Part shown: positions 44,799-57,092 of the stretch, piece by piece
How positions within the stretch are numbered: position 1 is the first letter of the stretch
How the letters are laid out: every line of letters starts with the position of its first letter
NCBI GenBank assembly: GCA_038373865.1
Contig: JAXGGA010001622.1
Span: forward strand, 62,001 to 126,000
Origin: Uloborus plumipes
Lineage: Eukaryota > Arthropoda > Arachnida > Araneae > Uloboridae
Direction: 5' to 3'
DNA length: 64,000 nucleotides
The notes under the pieces: generated by a model
What the model was told of the DNA's origin: nothing
The model's input: the letters and a program-made list of their open reading frames with translations, nothing else
Database searches by the model: none
Program-made: the position numbers and the translations under genes

Positions 44799-47700
44799 AC
44801 TCAAGTACTTCGTGTAGAATTGAATTTTGCATGCAATTATTTTCTGTTTTATCTCATAGCAGATTGCATATATCAAATTCAAATGCAATGTAAAATTTGC
44901 GATACATTGACTGCTTTTGACTTAGGTATTTCATTAGAACCCAACTAACAGAATTTTTGAAAATTAATCCAACTAATTTAATGTAGTTAAAGATAGTGAC
45001 ATATCAACAAATTAGTGCATTTATGTGCCAAGATTTTCCAAATGGACATTTATTTGTTCTAACATCTTTTTCTAAAAGCCCATTCAATTCAATTTATTTC
45101 TATGACACTTCTGTCTTCGCATTTTATGCATGTGTTTTCAATTAGAAAAGCCGTGTAAATATTTTTTCCGTACTTATTATATGTTCTAATGAAAAGCTAA
45201 TAAGATTACGTACACATACAAAGGATATTTTAATGAGATATCAGTTTTTATTTTCGAAAGCGTTCGATCCTTCTACTCCACTAAAATCTTCGTAACCTGT
45301 CTTAGAGGTACTTCTCATATTCTTCTGGAAGAGTTTGAAGTGATTTTATGCCCCGATAAGTTAATGGGAATTCTTAAATAAATTATAATCATTTGCAAGT
45401 ATGTGAAGGATTACGTAATGTTCATTAAGTATGTGCATTTCTAAAAGATGGATTTTGTTCGAACTTAATAGAAAAGACATTAAACTATTCATGCTTCATA
45501 AGCTTAGATGCAACTTCTGTAGTTGGGAGGATTATATGCAATTCATTTCCTTAGGAATAGTATTTCGTATACATTCAAATTTTAAATGTATACATTATTT
45601 GAAAAACAAGTTTCTGCACTGACGAGGGGTGATTAATATGATCAATAGAGACTTTTATCAAAAAAAAAAAAAACTTTGCATTATTCAAAACTGCAACCAA
45701 TGCAAAAAAAAAAATAGCAGTAGTAGTTGTAAGAACTGAAAACAAACTTTGAATGAGAGTAACAATTTCGCCAAAATTAGTAATTTTCATTGAAAGAGTA
45801 CTTGTTTTGTTTTCCCCCATCGGTTTACTTGGTTGCCTCAGTTCACTTCTGAGCTGTTGTTTTGTATTCTGTTTGGTTGTACTTTGATTACATTTTTGTT
45901 AGTTTGTTTTACAATCAATTTTGCAGCACGACAGGTGATTTCTCATGAAAAATAGTCTAAGATCTAGCAAAAATTTTAGAATAACTTTTTACTGCCGAAT
46001 CTTATTGTAGTATCTGGCTTGTATGACAGTTAAAACCATGTTAATTTACTATTCTATTTTATCTTGAATACATCAATTCAAGATTTTTATTGTCAAAAGC
46101 TCAGCGTGGTGCACTTTTTGAGCATTACGAAAAAAGAAAGAAAAATTGCTTGTCTCACCCAAATAACAATCAACTGCAAACTCGCCCCAAAACGAAGCAA
46201 GTGCTATAATAAAAGCATAATTATAAGAAAAGACTGAAAAACTAAGAAATTTTCAAAATTCTTCTTCTTAATTGCTAATAAAATAGAGCTTTTAGAGTTA
46301 TTTGGGAAAACAAAAATTCCTATAGCTCTCATTCTTAAACCTAATTTGATAATATTCCACGAAACAATAATTTGATCCTTCTTATCGGTTTACACTAATA
46401 CTTTGAGATAAAAGAACTTGTGATAATCACTTGTGCAGTGAAACAGTCTTTTGAGTTCACGATTTCCTTTTCTACAGGATTATTTTTACTTCAGAGAAAA
46501 TAGCATCCCAGACACTCTTACTCTCTTATCTGTAGTTTCCCATGAAGTGTAAACGCCTAACTACTTGGTAGTGTCCTTATCTGTTTGCGTATCAAGTCAT
46601 TGCAGCTCTTTATGCTTTATTTTATGGAAAATAGGATTAGAGTAGATTCTTTTAAGGAGTTCTGAGTAAATCCAGTTATATGATAGGCATTTTAAAATAT
46701 CTTTAATTTGAGAAGGATGAGGAGTAGGACTATTTTTAAGAATTATGTATTTTGATTTAAGAATATTGTTGCTTTTGCAAATTAAATGGAATCGTTTAAT
46801 GGATGAATGGATTTTTATCTTGTACATGAGAATTAAAAATCAGTTTAAATATTTTTATTATTATTTGTATTATACATATATATGTATTCATCAATCAAAA
46901 GTTCTTCCCATTTCACTTTGCCGTAGTTTAGCATTTATGTTTATCTTTTTATGATTTGTTGGAAAAGGAATATTTTGGATATTTGCGGTTGTGATCCATT
47001 CCATCTACAAGACGTCACGCATGGTGGTTGCGTACAATGGTTTTCATGTTTAGCTGACATGAACCCATGGACTTTTTTTTTTTTTGGTACGAATGCATCA
47101 CACAGTGAGTTTATGCTAACCTTCCACTAGCATTGCAGGATCTTGGAAACTGTATCACGCCTGCTTACGTCAGCATGTTACCTTCCACGTCGTACAATGT
47201 GCAGCGTGATGTGCAGTCCTGTGTCCTGATGTGTATTTGTGCTGAAATACCACTACTAGAAGATTTAGATAAACCACTGTTTCATTGACCGTTTTTGAGC
47301 AATCCATAAACGCCTTCGTGCAATAACATTAGAAAACAATTGTTTATTTACAAAAGTCATTTCAAACTAAAAATTGCAAATGAGTGCTTGACTGTCTGAT
47401 CATTAGCATTAATTACGATGTTCCTTCTTGAAATGATTGTGGAAGTCTTAACTAGCGAAAGAAGTATTAAGAAAATAAATGAAAGTTCTCTTTAAATAAC
47501 TGTATTTTACTTCTCTAACTCGAAGCGTTACGTATATTAAATCGCAGTTTAATTAGTTGAATCACCATTTTATTCCAGTTTGAAGATTCATCCATTTTTC
47601 TTAAATTAGGTATTTACTTCTTTGTACTTTTTTTCTTATCCCCATTTGTAATTAAAGTTATTCTTCTCTCTACTCTAATGATATTTTTTTGACAAATAAT

Positions 47701-47982
47701 TTCATTGGTCTGTACATTTTTCTGCTTTGAAATTCTATTTTATCATTTTTATTCTTGGTCTACATTTTTTTTTTAGTTTTGAAACAACTGTTTAAATACT
47801 GGAAATTATTTTTCTGTTTAAAAAATAGGACAAATAAAACTGTTGAAAGCAACCTTTTCATACGGTTTGTTTCTTGGGTCATAATTTCATGGGATCTTAA
47901 AAGAATAATTAGAAAGATAATAATAGGCAGTTAAAACTTTCGAAACGTCCCCAATAAAAATGAATCAGTAAAATTATACTTA
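44799..47982. other. Gene-free stretch, 3.2 kb
   Basis: No gene is supported. 46970-47260 has a more balanced base composition, with 'gacgtcacgcatgg' and 'cttacgtcagcatg' (CRE-like half sites), but no lasting frame. Homopolymer A/T runs occur at 45659-45673 and 47072-47085. Confidence 0.4.
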
Positions 47983-47987
47983 CACCA

Positions 47988-48135
47988 CTGTAAATTGCTA
48001 CTTTTTCAGTAATGAACTGTAAAATTGCTACTTTTTCAGTAATGAACTGTAAAATTGCTAGTTTTTCAGTAATAAACTGTAAAATTGCTAGTTATTCAGT
48101 AATAAGCTGTAAAATAGCTTGTTTTACAGTTTATA
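47988..48135 (+). repeat. 30-bp minisatellite, about five units
   Basis: Unit 'actgtaaaattgctac' followed by 'tttttcagtaatga'. The first units are almost identical and the later ones diverge. The tract sits between 'caccactgtaaa' (47983) and 'ccagtgtagtg' (48207), so it may be the inside of a short CACTG...CAGTG inverted-repeat element spanning about 47984-48213. There are no spacers of the CRISPR kind. Confidence 0.8.
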
Positions 48136-48215
48136 ACTGCGCTTTTAGTTTTAAACTGAAACCTCTGCTTTGAGTATTAAACTGCAAAAACAACAACTTA
48201 CTTTTTCCAGTGTAG

Positions 48216-51200
48216 TGAATGATAATTATTGCTAAATATTGTATAAATCATATTGTACATTTTCAATTGTACACTTTCTAAACCAACAATGGTCTTTATT
48301 TTTTCATCTTTTCACACTCTTCTGAATTTACGAAAAGATTACAAATAATGCTAATTTTCAAAACGTATAAAATGTTAGTGCTAAAATAATTATAATATAT
48401 TATTTTCAAATATATATATATATATATATATTTTAAAATTCTTATACTCCACAAAACCATAAAAACAAGCATTTATAATAAATATGAGATTAATTAAATA
48501 TTTTATCTATTTTACTTAATATATTTTAGCCTGCATTCCAACACGATTTAAATTATTTTTATACAGAGCTGGTAAAACTGAGCAACACAAAGCAAATAAT
48601 TTATGACACAATAAAATATTATAATGAGCTTCCATGGCAATTAATGCGAGACGTTGTTAAGCACCCTAGTCTTAATTATCAGAGCATACAGCATTCTTTT
48701 ATTTATGTTACGATGCATTCTTCCAATTACAAACGTAGAAAATAGCATAATAACAACAATTTCCGTCCTTTTAATGGTATTACGAGAGATAGTAATGGTC
48801 GAAATGCAGTGGTAATTATCTCCCAAAATGCACTGCTTCCTGTGCAAGAATTCCGAATTTACATGTCATCGCTCGAGCTTCTTTAGAATTGCTGATGTGC
48901 TGTTCTTGTGTTTCTGGTTTTTGATTATGAGGTTTTGATTTTTTTGTAAAAAATACAGTATTCTAATCTATTTAAGACAATAGCATTCTCGTAATATCGT
49001 TCTTTTTACATGAAACTACCAAAACTGTTCAGTCCCAGGAAAAAAATAGATAAATAAAAGAAAAAGAAAATAAACATTTATTGGGAAAAAAAGTAAAACG
49101 AAAAAAGAAGGTACTAAATCAACGTGAAATAAAAATACATAAATACATGTAGACTAAAATAATGTGAAATGGATTGAATATGAATATAGAGAGCGGAATT
49201 GAAACAATGACTCAGTCTCCAATTAGTACTATGTTTCTATGGTTGTAACATAGTTCACTGCTACTTAACTAATGATTTGCAACTATTCGTCATAGATTCT
49301 TCACTTGTCATGGTGACTTTAACTTAGCATAACTAGCAAAAATACCGGCAAAAACCATTGCTGCCGTACAATTATTGAATGTTGCCACCAGCACAATTGC
49401 TACTTTTCAATAGCAACAAATTCATCAAAGTCTCCAAAATAAAAAAATAAGAATTATAAAGAAATATAAGAATATAAGAAGAAAATAAATTTTGGCCTTT
49501 TTAAAATGACGTAAGTCTGGCTCTCAACTAACAACTTTAAATTCTATAATCGATAAACAAATGAAGTCTTATATTTTGTTTCTAACAGTTGATTTGAGTT
49601 GTTGATTGCTCACTTTGTTACATTTGTACATTTGAATTAATGATTAACATCTTTTCTTTTTTTGAACTTGTAAAAGTTTCTTCGAGCGCAAAAAAGTGTC
49701 GCATTACGAAATCGCTTTTTGCTTTGGGAAACCATTTTGAATTATGCTGGCAACAAACAAGGCGAATCGTATTCTTTTTTTCCTGATAATTTCAATAGTT
49801 GAAAATCCAATTTGTTATACTTAACAATTTTGAAAAAGCCTTTTTCTTGAAATTTTGAAAAGAATAATTGTTTTGATTCATTGATGATGCTTGTTTTGTA
49901 ACTGTGAAATTAATTTTTATTATTAGAAATTTTTTTTTGGATGTTTATTTTTCTACCTTGTTGCACGAAGTTGCCAAAACATTTTTACCCCCTCAAAAAT
50001 TACTTATGTGCAGTTGGATACATGATTATATACGAATAAATGGTGAACCAATTAAAAAACAGATTAATTGGTGGAAATCATAAAAACGGATGAAAAAATA
50101 TCAAAAGTGACGGACGTAATTTTTACCATTTTCGTGGGAAATACCCCCACATGCTTTAATAGTTAGATTTTTATATTCTACTTAAATATATGATTCACAC
50201 TTTTACAGTGGAACATAAAAAATAAAAACGTCAAAACTTCGAAACGTCAAAGTTCTGAACACACCCCTAATAAAGTTTTACTAAATTTTTCCTTTATATT
50301 TAGTAAACAATAGGAGCTCATTTTTGTTACTTATTTGTTTATTTACTTATTTATTTTTAAAAATGTAATTACATATTATATGTACTGCACTGTATGTCAT
50401 GTGCATACGCTGTATAACTTCTTTTTTGAAATTAAACGATATACTGATTTCCTAAATGGATTTTTTTTTAATCTCTAAAATCCGAGCAGTTTGAGAATCC
50501 GTACTGCTGTGGCCCCAATCAGTTCAGATTTTTGAAATTTAGTCGTATTTTAAAATATTAAGCTCTGATAAAAATCAGTATCCTAATATGTTAAAAAGGT
50601 GGATAAATTCAAGTTAAGTACTTCTAGGTAATATCAGCTAAAAATGACTAATATTTACTATTATCTAAATAATAGAAGGACCTTCTATCAAAAACCACCC
50701 ATGAAACATTCTGCCCTCCGAACTTCTATTATATTCTTTAGAAATCAAAAACTAAGTCTTGTGATTTTTCATTCCTTTCTTTAAGCTTTTAACGTTTCGT
50801 ATTTTGTCACCTCGATGAAATTTTCTGACATGAAATGGGCGGAGGCGTTTTTTCTCTTTCCAAAGCTTTAAAGACACTTTGGCTCATTTTTCAGTAACTT
50901 TTAGACCAAGATATTTTTAGCTGAAAAGAGTTTAAAGCAAGGATTTTTTTATCTAAAAAATCAATTTTTCCAATATTGTCCAGTCAAGTTATCTATTTCT
51001 CCAAGAACTGCTGCAATGTTAGTGCGTGTAAGTATTCTTCTGAGTAAAATATTTAAAAGAAGGATATTTATTTTAATAGATAGCTTTAGTATCTCGTTAG
51101 GACTGGAGAAGATGATGTTAGGAATTTTCTCGATCCTCCTCCTTTTAAACACAAGAGGTTATTGAACTGTAACTGTATAATCATAGCTGTAAAGTTAGAA

Positions 51201-51957
51201 ACGTAGTATTTGGAACTAAAATAAAAACTTTAAAATTCAGAGAATAAACTACAAATTTATATTAAGCAATGGATTGAGCAATTTACGTTCTGGGAAGAAC
51301 AGTAAGACAAAAAAAATCGACTTAAGATCTAAAACCCTAATCTCTTCCCCGAATTATCAAAGAAAGGAGACAGAGGATAAAGGTAATACTCCTTCACTCC
51401 TCTTTGAGCACAACCCATTAAATCGGCCCTCGAAACAGAAGAGTTATTCCTCCCTCTCCTCAGAGAGCGAAAAGATTTCTTTTCATGTCAGATGGTGAGG
51501 CTAATCATGTCAGATGGGGCAAATAGTTTTCGTGCCATCCATTTCAATCCATCCTTGTTCCGCAATATTGGATAATGGCAATGCTGATACGTGCTCTGGC
51601 AAACTCAATGAATCTATCACATCCTTTTGCTCCTGTTTTCTCGCTTCCCTTTTTCCTCCTTTCTTTGTACTTATATCGTGAGTTAAATTTTACCCATAGC
51701 TGTACGTACACATATACATTATACATACGTGTGTACGTGTAACAGTGAAAGTTCAAAATATGGATAATGTTGACATTAGCCGGTGAATATCAACATTCAG
51801 AAACATAAGACATCTGCGGGACACTGAATATTTTTGAAAAATCATCTGTGAAAGTCAGAATTCTCCAATTTCGTTGTTTCACGGTAGTATATTTGCATTT
51901 TTTTCTGAGTGAAGATGGAAGAGAAACTGAAGGTAAGCAATAGACTAATGGAAACTA
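48216..51957. other. Gene-free stretch, 3.7 kb
   Basis: A (TA)n tract lies at 48412-48432. From 51269 to 51498 one plus-strand frame is open for about 75 codons, rich in Ser, Lys and Glu and slightly GC-richer than its surroundings (LRSGKNSKTKK, then SYSSLSSESEK). It could be a decayed retroelement piece or chance; no domain is visible. A block at 50800-50850 loosely resembles 9545-9600. Otherwise nothing. Confidence 0.35.
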
Positions 51958-52354
51958 CAGTATACTCTCTATTTTCCGCTAGCGGATTAACAGCGGGTTC
52001 GGATTATCCCCGAGGGTACCGGGAGAAAAAAATAATTTTATAGGGAAGTTAAATTTATTGTTCTTGTGTAATATTTTTTACAGAAGAATGCAGTTAACTT
52101 TATCGAATAAGTTGGTTCACCTGGGTGTGATCACAAGTTTTATTCCTTTATAGGTTTCATGTTCTTCAGAACTTAAAATACAAATACTTTTTAATGCGGC
52201 ATTTATCTTCACTGTATCACGTTTTATGTGCACAACAATTATTTTTAAGCAAAAGACAATTTTTATTCTATTTACACCATATTTTAAGACTTTTTTTTCC
52301 CATTATCCGCGATACCCATGCCACCGAATTCCGCAGATAACGGGGAGTGTACTG
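51958..52354. mobile_element. 397-bp pogo-like MITE
   Basis: TA at 51956-51957 and 52355-52356 flanks CAGTATACTC on the left and GAGTGTACTG on the right. Inner blocks 'ggattatccccgagggtacc' and 'ccattatccgcgatacccat' with 'ccgcagataacgg' are shared with the interrupted element at 22826-23425. Ends of this kind with a TA duplication are typical of Tigger/pogo MITEs. Non-coding. Confidence 0.75.
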
Positions 52355-52493
52355 TATGTACAATTAAAGCAGTACTATTACGCGCAAACTTCGACACATC
52401 CGCACATATCGAAGATCTTTTCAGCCTATTTTAAGTTTAGGCCAGATCTAAATTCTAGAAGACGGCGTGATTGATGTCACTTGCAATCTTTAA

Positions 52494-53005
52494 CCCATTT
52501 ATATGCCCAAGTTTTTTAAACAATTTTTTTCAATTTTCATCTGCTTAAAACTCTTACTTGGAATGGTTTACATATATTTTAATCTTAAAATAGTTCGCCG
52601 TTGCCATATTTATTAAGTTATTTAACGTCCTGTTTATGGCATATTTTGCAGATATGTGAGCAAAATACGACCATACTTGACTTTACTTTTGCAAAGTAAC
52701 ATTACAGAAGGCATCTGTGATCAATTTTAAGCAAATCATTTTAAAATAGTTTAATTTTATAAAAAATAAGTTCGCAAAAAAAACTTACTTTCTGTGGCTA
52801 CCCATGCTGGATCGTTGCTTGACTGATTTGTCTGAAAATAACATTCAATAAATAATCTCTGATGTCCAAATAGTGGCTCTAACTGGTTTTCTCAAGAAGA
52901 AGGAACTTGTGAAAAACAGCTTTAGTAAAATGATATACCCATTACAGGTTTTTGTATGCAGTAACTAACAAACGTCCCGTTTTTATGCTACTGGGCATAA
53001 ATGGG
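52494..53005. mobile_element. piggyBac-like TTAA MITE, copy B
   Basis: Inverted copy of 6453-6971, bounded by TTAA at 52490-52493 and 53006-53009. The ends are CCCATTTATATGCCCA and TGGGCATAAATGGG. The left end carries an extra 'at' relative to the other copy. Shared interior includes 'cccatgctggatcgttg'. Non-coding. Confidence 0.8.
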
Positions 53006-53009
53006 TTAA

Positions 53010-54537
53010 TAGTTAAGAGAATATCGGTCAAATGATAAAAAGCTAATGTTGGAATGAGGGAAAGAAGAAGGATTACTATTTAAGTAATTAGTTATGAACT
53101 CACCAACTTCAATTAGTTTTCCTCTGTCATGTGCTTCAAGACATTTTAAATTAAACGCCCAAAAGCAAAAGATCAAATTATAATTTTTGTTTTCGAGGAG
53201 AAAAAAAATTGCCTTGTTTTTGTCTATATAGGTAATATCGATCAAGCAAAATCAATATTGTTTATACTAAAAGCCGATAATGAGGCCAAACTTTTGTTGT
53301 CACGTTTGAAGTGAGTTAAGCTGTTTAACTTACACAACAATCCCTGTTTTTATTCGTGTCATCAATCAAAAATTTTTATTACGTTTTTCTTCCACCTCAT
53401 CCTTCATTTTTCACGTACTTTAAATGGCTTTTTATCGATTTCAAAGCAAGCAGTTTTGATGCGAAAAAAATGCCTTTATCGCTTTAGAAATATCAGTTTT
53501 AAGCAAGAAAATATTAATTGTAATAATAAAATCATGAAAATTTAATGGTGATGATTTTTATCATATAGATAATGATTAATCAATCATATATTAAACTTGC
53601 ATTAAAGAAAAATTTAATTTTTACTTTTTTTTTCGTTGAAAGTATATAATAATCAAACTTGCGAATTTTTGCGTTATTTATTTATTTAATAAAATATTCA
53701 CTTACTGCGTTTTTAATTAACCAAAATAGAATAGAGTTTAAGGTAAAAATAAGCTGTCTATCACAGAAGTGTTATGTGAAAAAATACTTGATGTATTTAT
53801 TTATTTATTTTTAATTATAAACTTAATGTACAAAGTCGAACATAAAATGGATTGTCGAATTTTCAATTTTTTGTGATGGTATATAAATTATATTTCAGTT
53901 TCCCTTTCGGAAAAACATTGGATTTGCTCTTTTGTAATATTTAATATAGTGACAAACGTAGTAAAGATTACAATAACGGAGATTTTATTGCAGTTCTTCT
54001 AAGACTGCTTATATTTAAATTAACCAAATATTTGCAAATATAATAACGCAGGTATGGGGAGAGGCATGAAACGTTACCTAAAAGTAAATTTTAATGGGAA
54101 AATAGCGAGTGTGTGTGTTTTCATTCTCATTCCTCCCCCCCCCCCAAAAAAAAAGTGTTAGTAGTTACTTTAAATCATAAGTTGCAAATGAGTTGGTATT
54201 TGTAAAACAAATAAATAAATAAATAAATAAAAATAAAGTAATAATAATAATAATGGAAATCAAATACATTCTTTAAAGTACCGAATGCAAAAATTATTTT
54301 ACAATGCACGCTCATAGTTTAGTACAATTTGGCGTAAGATTTAACAGCATACAAAAACTGATTTATGCACTGCCTTTCTTACCTTAGGTGTGTGGAACAC
54401 TATAGATGCAATGTACTACTCGCACACTCTAATGCTATTAAGTGTTACTTGAAGTAACATACTGAAGTTGTCAGATGTGATAGATCATAGAAAAATTGAT
54501 AGATCATACAAAAATTGATAGTGCGGTTTAAAAATTC

Positions 54538-54568
<31 letters not shown>

Positions 54569-55390
54569 TCACAAAAAATCAATTTATCAAAGTTAGGAGC
54601 TAAATATCCGGAATGACAAGAAACGCCTGAAAAGATTGAAAAATATTATATTTTAGCTATACTTCAATTCTACTTTTTCCTCGTAACTTTTTGTTAATTG
54701 TTACTTAGTTGACCAAAAAATTATTTTCTCCATTTAATAATATCATTTTTATGAGAAAGTAATATTTCTAACAAAAGTTCTGAGTTCATTATCTAATTTT
54801 ATAAGGAAAACTTGAGACCCTTTTAAAAGGTTTTAAATCATAAAGATGGGAACGGCTGTATTACGTAAAATTTAAAAGCTTTTGGATCTCTTTTAGAATA
54901 GCTAAAGGTTTTCCCTACACTAACTTTTGCTTCGAAAAAGCAATTAAAGCTGAAAAAAGAATAACAAAGAGACACATTAATTTCCTATTACTTAATAAAC
55001 AATCGAGCTTTTAAATTAACTACTTAATTTTATAATAATTAATTTTTTCATCGAACTCTTTTACATTTTACTAAAGATTAAGGATCCAGATTAGAATTAA
55101 TTCAAAAAGTTTCCAGAAAAATTGCGAAACAAGTTGAAATTAATTTTTTAGACGTGAAAAGATTTCACCGTATACATTTGATGAGTTAATTCTCCAGTTA
55201 AGCCATCAATTCTTGTTAATTAAAACTTATATGATCCGCAGGGGAAATTCGTTAATTAAGGTTGAAAATACCAATAGATTATTAGTTTCTGCTATAAAAG
55301 TATGAAGCAGTAGCATCAATTTGTGCATCTTCTAATTAAGTTTTTTCGATCGAGAAAACTTTAACAGTTACTTTTCTCAAGGGCAAATAT
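53010..55390. other. Gene-free stretch
   Basis: AT-rich with AAAT-type simple repeats at 54207-54256 and 54540-54570 and a C/A run at 54136-54154. No gene is supported. Confidence 0.4.
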
Positions 55391-55639
55391 CTGTATCTCA
55401 GAACCAGACTAATGTAAGTCCATTTTCGTAACTTTTCAGTAGAGGGCGAAAACGATTGCCCGGATGCATGTAAAGGAGGGGACTCGTTCTCTTTTAATGC
55501 TGCTGAATAATTGTGACGAAATTTATTTTATAGGATATCATTGTCATGGATCGATGTGGAGAAAGATTCTACATACAATGAAGCAATAAAGTGAAAATAA
55601 CCATTTTTAGATTTACCTCGTTCTGGTTCTGAGGTACAG
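55391..55639. mobile_element. 249-bp MITE, copy B (ends CTGTATCTCAGAACCAG)
   Basis: Opposite-orientation relative of 9141-9373. The ends are 'ctgtatctcagaaccag' and 'ctggttctgaggtacag'. Interior blocks shared inverted: 'ccggatgcatgtaaagg' and 'ttaatgctgctgaat'. 'atat' lies just outside both ends and may be part of the target. Non-coding. Confidence 0.7.
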
Positions 55640-55829
55640 ATATATCGTACAAATGCAGGATTTATACATTATATGTGATTGCAAAAATTAAAAAGGTCTT
55701 TATGAGGTCCCCCATGACAATAAGTGTGTGTTCCAAAACTCTACACAAGCATAGCTTAATTTTTGTCCAGAGAGGTGGACACAAATTAATTTAGGCAAAT
55801 AAAATAAAAAATCTGTTTCAATAGACGTA

Positions 55830-56050
55830 AAAACGAGAAAAAACAAAAAATTTCGTGAGGTATGAAACAAGTAATAAAGACGATAAATACAGAAAAGTTT
55901 TACTGTTGTTATGAAATGAAATGCGAATAGCTTTTTTCGCGTAACTTTCTCTCCGTTTCGAAAAGGATTGCTGTTAATCGCTAGGTTTTTTCCTATCAAA
56001 CATACACTTTGTGTAAGAAAGAAAGATTTACAGATTAATTTCTCGTTGCG
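55830..56050 (+). repeat. Dispersed repeat, copy A
   Basis: The ordered blocks 'ttttactgttgttat', 'aatgaaatgcgaata', 'cctatcaaacatac' and 'acagattaatttctc' are shared with 59186-59408 in the same orientation, about 80-85 percent identical by eye. The minus-strand frames over both copies give similar short peptides, but length differences break the frame, so I treat this as non-coding repeat. Confidence 0.55.
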
Positions 56051-56299
56051 CACGTATTAAGAGATACAACCGCAGGGGTTGTAAAGACTAGCTTTGAAGA
56101 GATGGCACTAGACGCCTCCTTTTTTTTAGAATTGTTAATTTTTATGAAGGGGTGATAAGTAGAGAAAAACTAAAGAACGGATTCGCAAATGTGTTATTGC
56201 TACTAGCATAGCTTGAATACTTCACCCAATTTAAGAAAATAGCCAAAGAGATAAAGTACTTTAATTTTTTGAAGTCATATTGAACAGGTTATATTCTAA

Positions 56300-57092
56300 A
56301 AAAATCTGGTATGGACCCCACACTACTTCCTTTTACGTGTAAATTTCTTAGTAGTTGCCTAAAGTGTTAAAAAAAGTGCTTGGAGTGAGTAAGGTAACAA
56401 TTCAAATATTTACTCCCCTAATCTGCCACGAAACAATGCAAAAAATATTTTACAATGGTTAATTTTTTAAATATTGCTGATTTTAATATCATTCAGTGAA
56501 TTTTTCGCAAAATATCGCCAATAGCGCCAAGTTGAACCCGAATTCAAAAAATAATTTTTTCGCCAAATTTATCACCAACTTGGCAATATGTCGCCAAGTT
56601 GGCGTCAAACACTTGGCGTCCAAAAGCTTGGCGGCATATCGCCAAGTGGTCCCGCCAATTCATATCACTTGAGTCTGCATTGAAATTAACACTGATTTAC
56701 CCCAAAAAAGGGGTAAAACACCCCCTTGGGAGCATTCAAATGCAACCACAAGGGGAGGTGCACAACTAGACCATCCTCAGAGCCTACATACCAAGCTAGA
56801 AGCTTCTACGGCATATAGTTTTTGAGTTATGCGACCCACATACGTACATACATCCGCACATACGTATATACAGACGTCACGAGAAAACTCGTCGTAATTA
56901 ACTCGGGGGTGGTTGAAAAGGATTTTTCGACTGCTTATATGTTGGTAGGTACCCATGCACGTGCTGACAGGTCGAAAAAACTACTGAACATTCATTCGGG
57001 GGTGAGCAAAATCCAAATTATACTCAAATTTGAGTGATTTTTTTTTTCGCAATCACAATACTTCCTTTACTACGTAAAAGGAAGTAAAAAGA
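56300..57092 (-). mobile_element. 0.79-kb MITE with iterated CGCCAAG motif, copy B
   Basis: Inverted copy of 44009-44798, with the same 'aaatctggtatggacccca' outer block at its left end and 'acgtaaaaggaagt' at the right. Internal CGCCAAG/CTTGGCG blocks cluster at 56510-56650. The copies differ at scattered positions and by a few small indels. Frames on both strands are incidental. Confidence 0.75.

Noticed and set aside
47988..48135. Regular 30-bp repeats resembling a CRISPR array.
   Set aside because: The units are contiguous without unique spacers, and the genome is eukaryotic.
51269..51498. Ser/Lys-rich open frame of about 75 codons.
   Set aside because: No domain or second exon could be tied to it; kept only as a note in the gene-free stretch.
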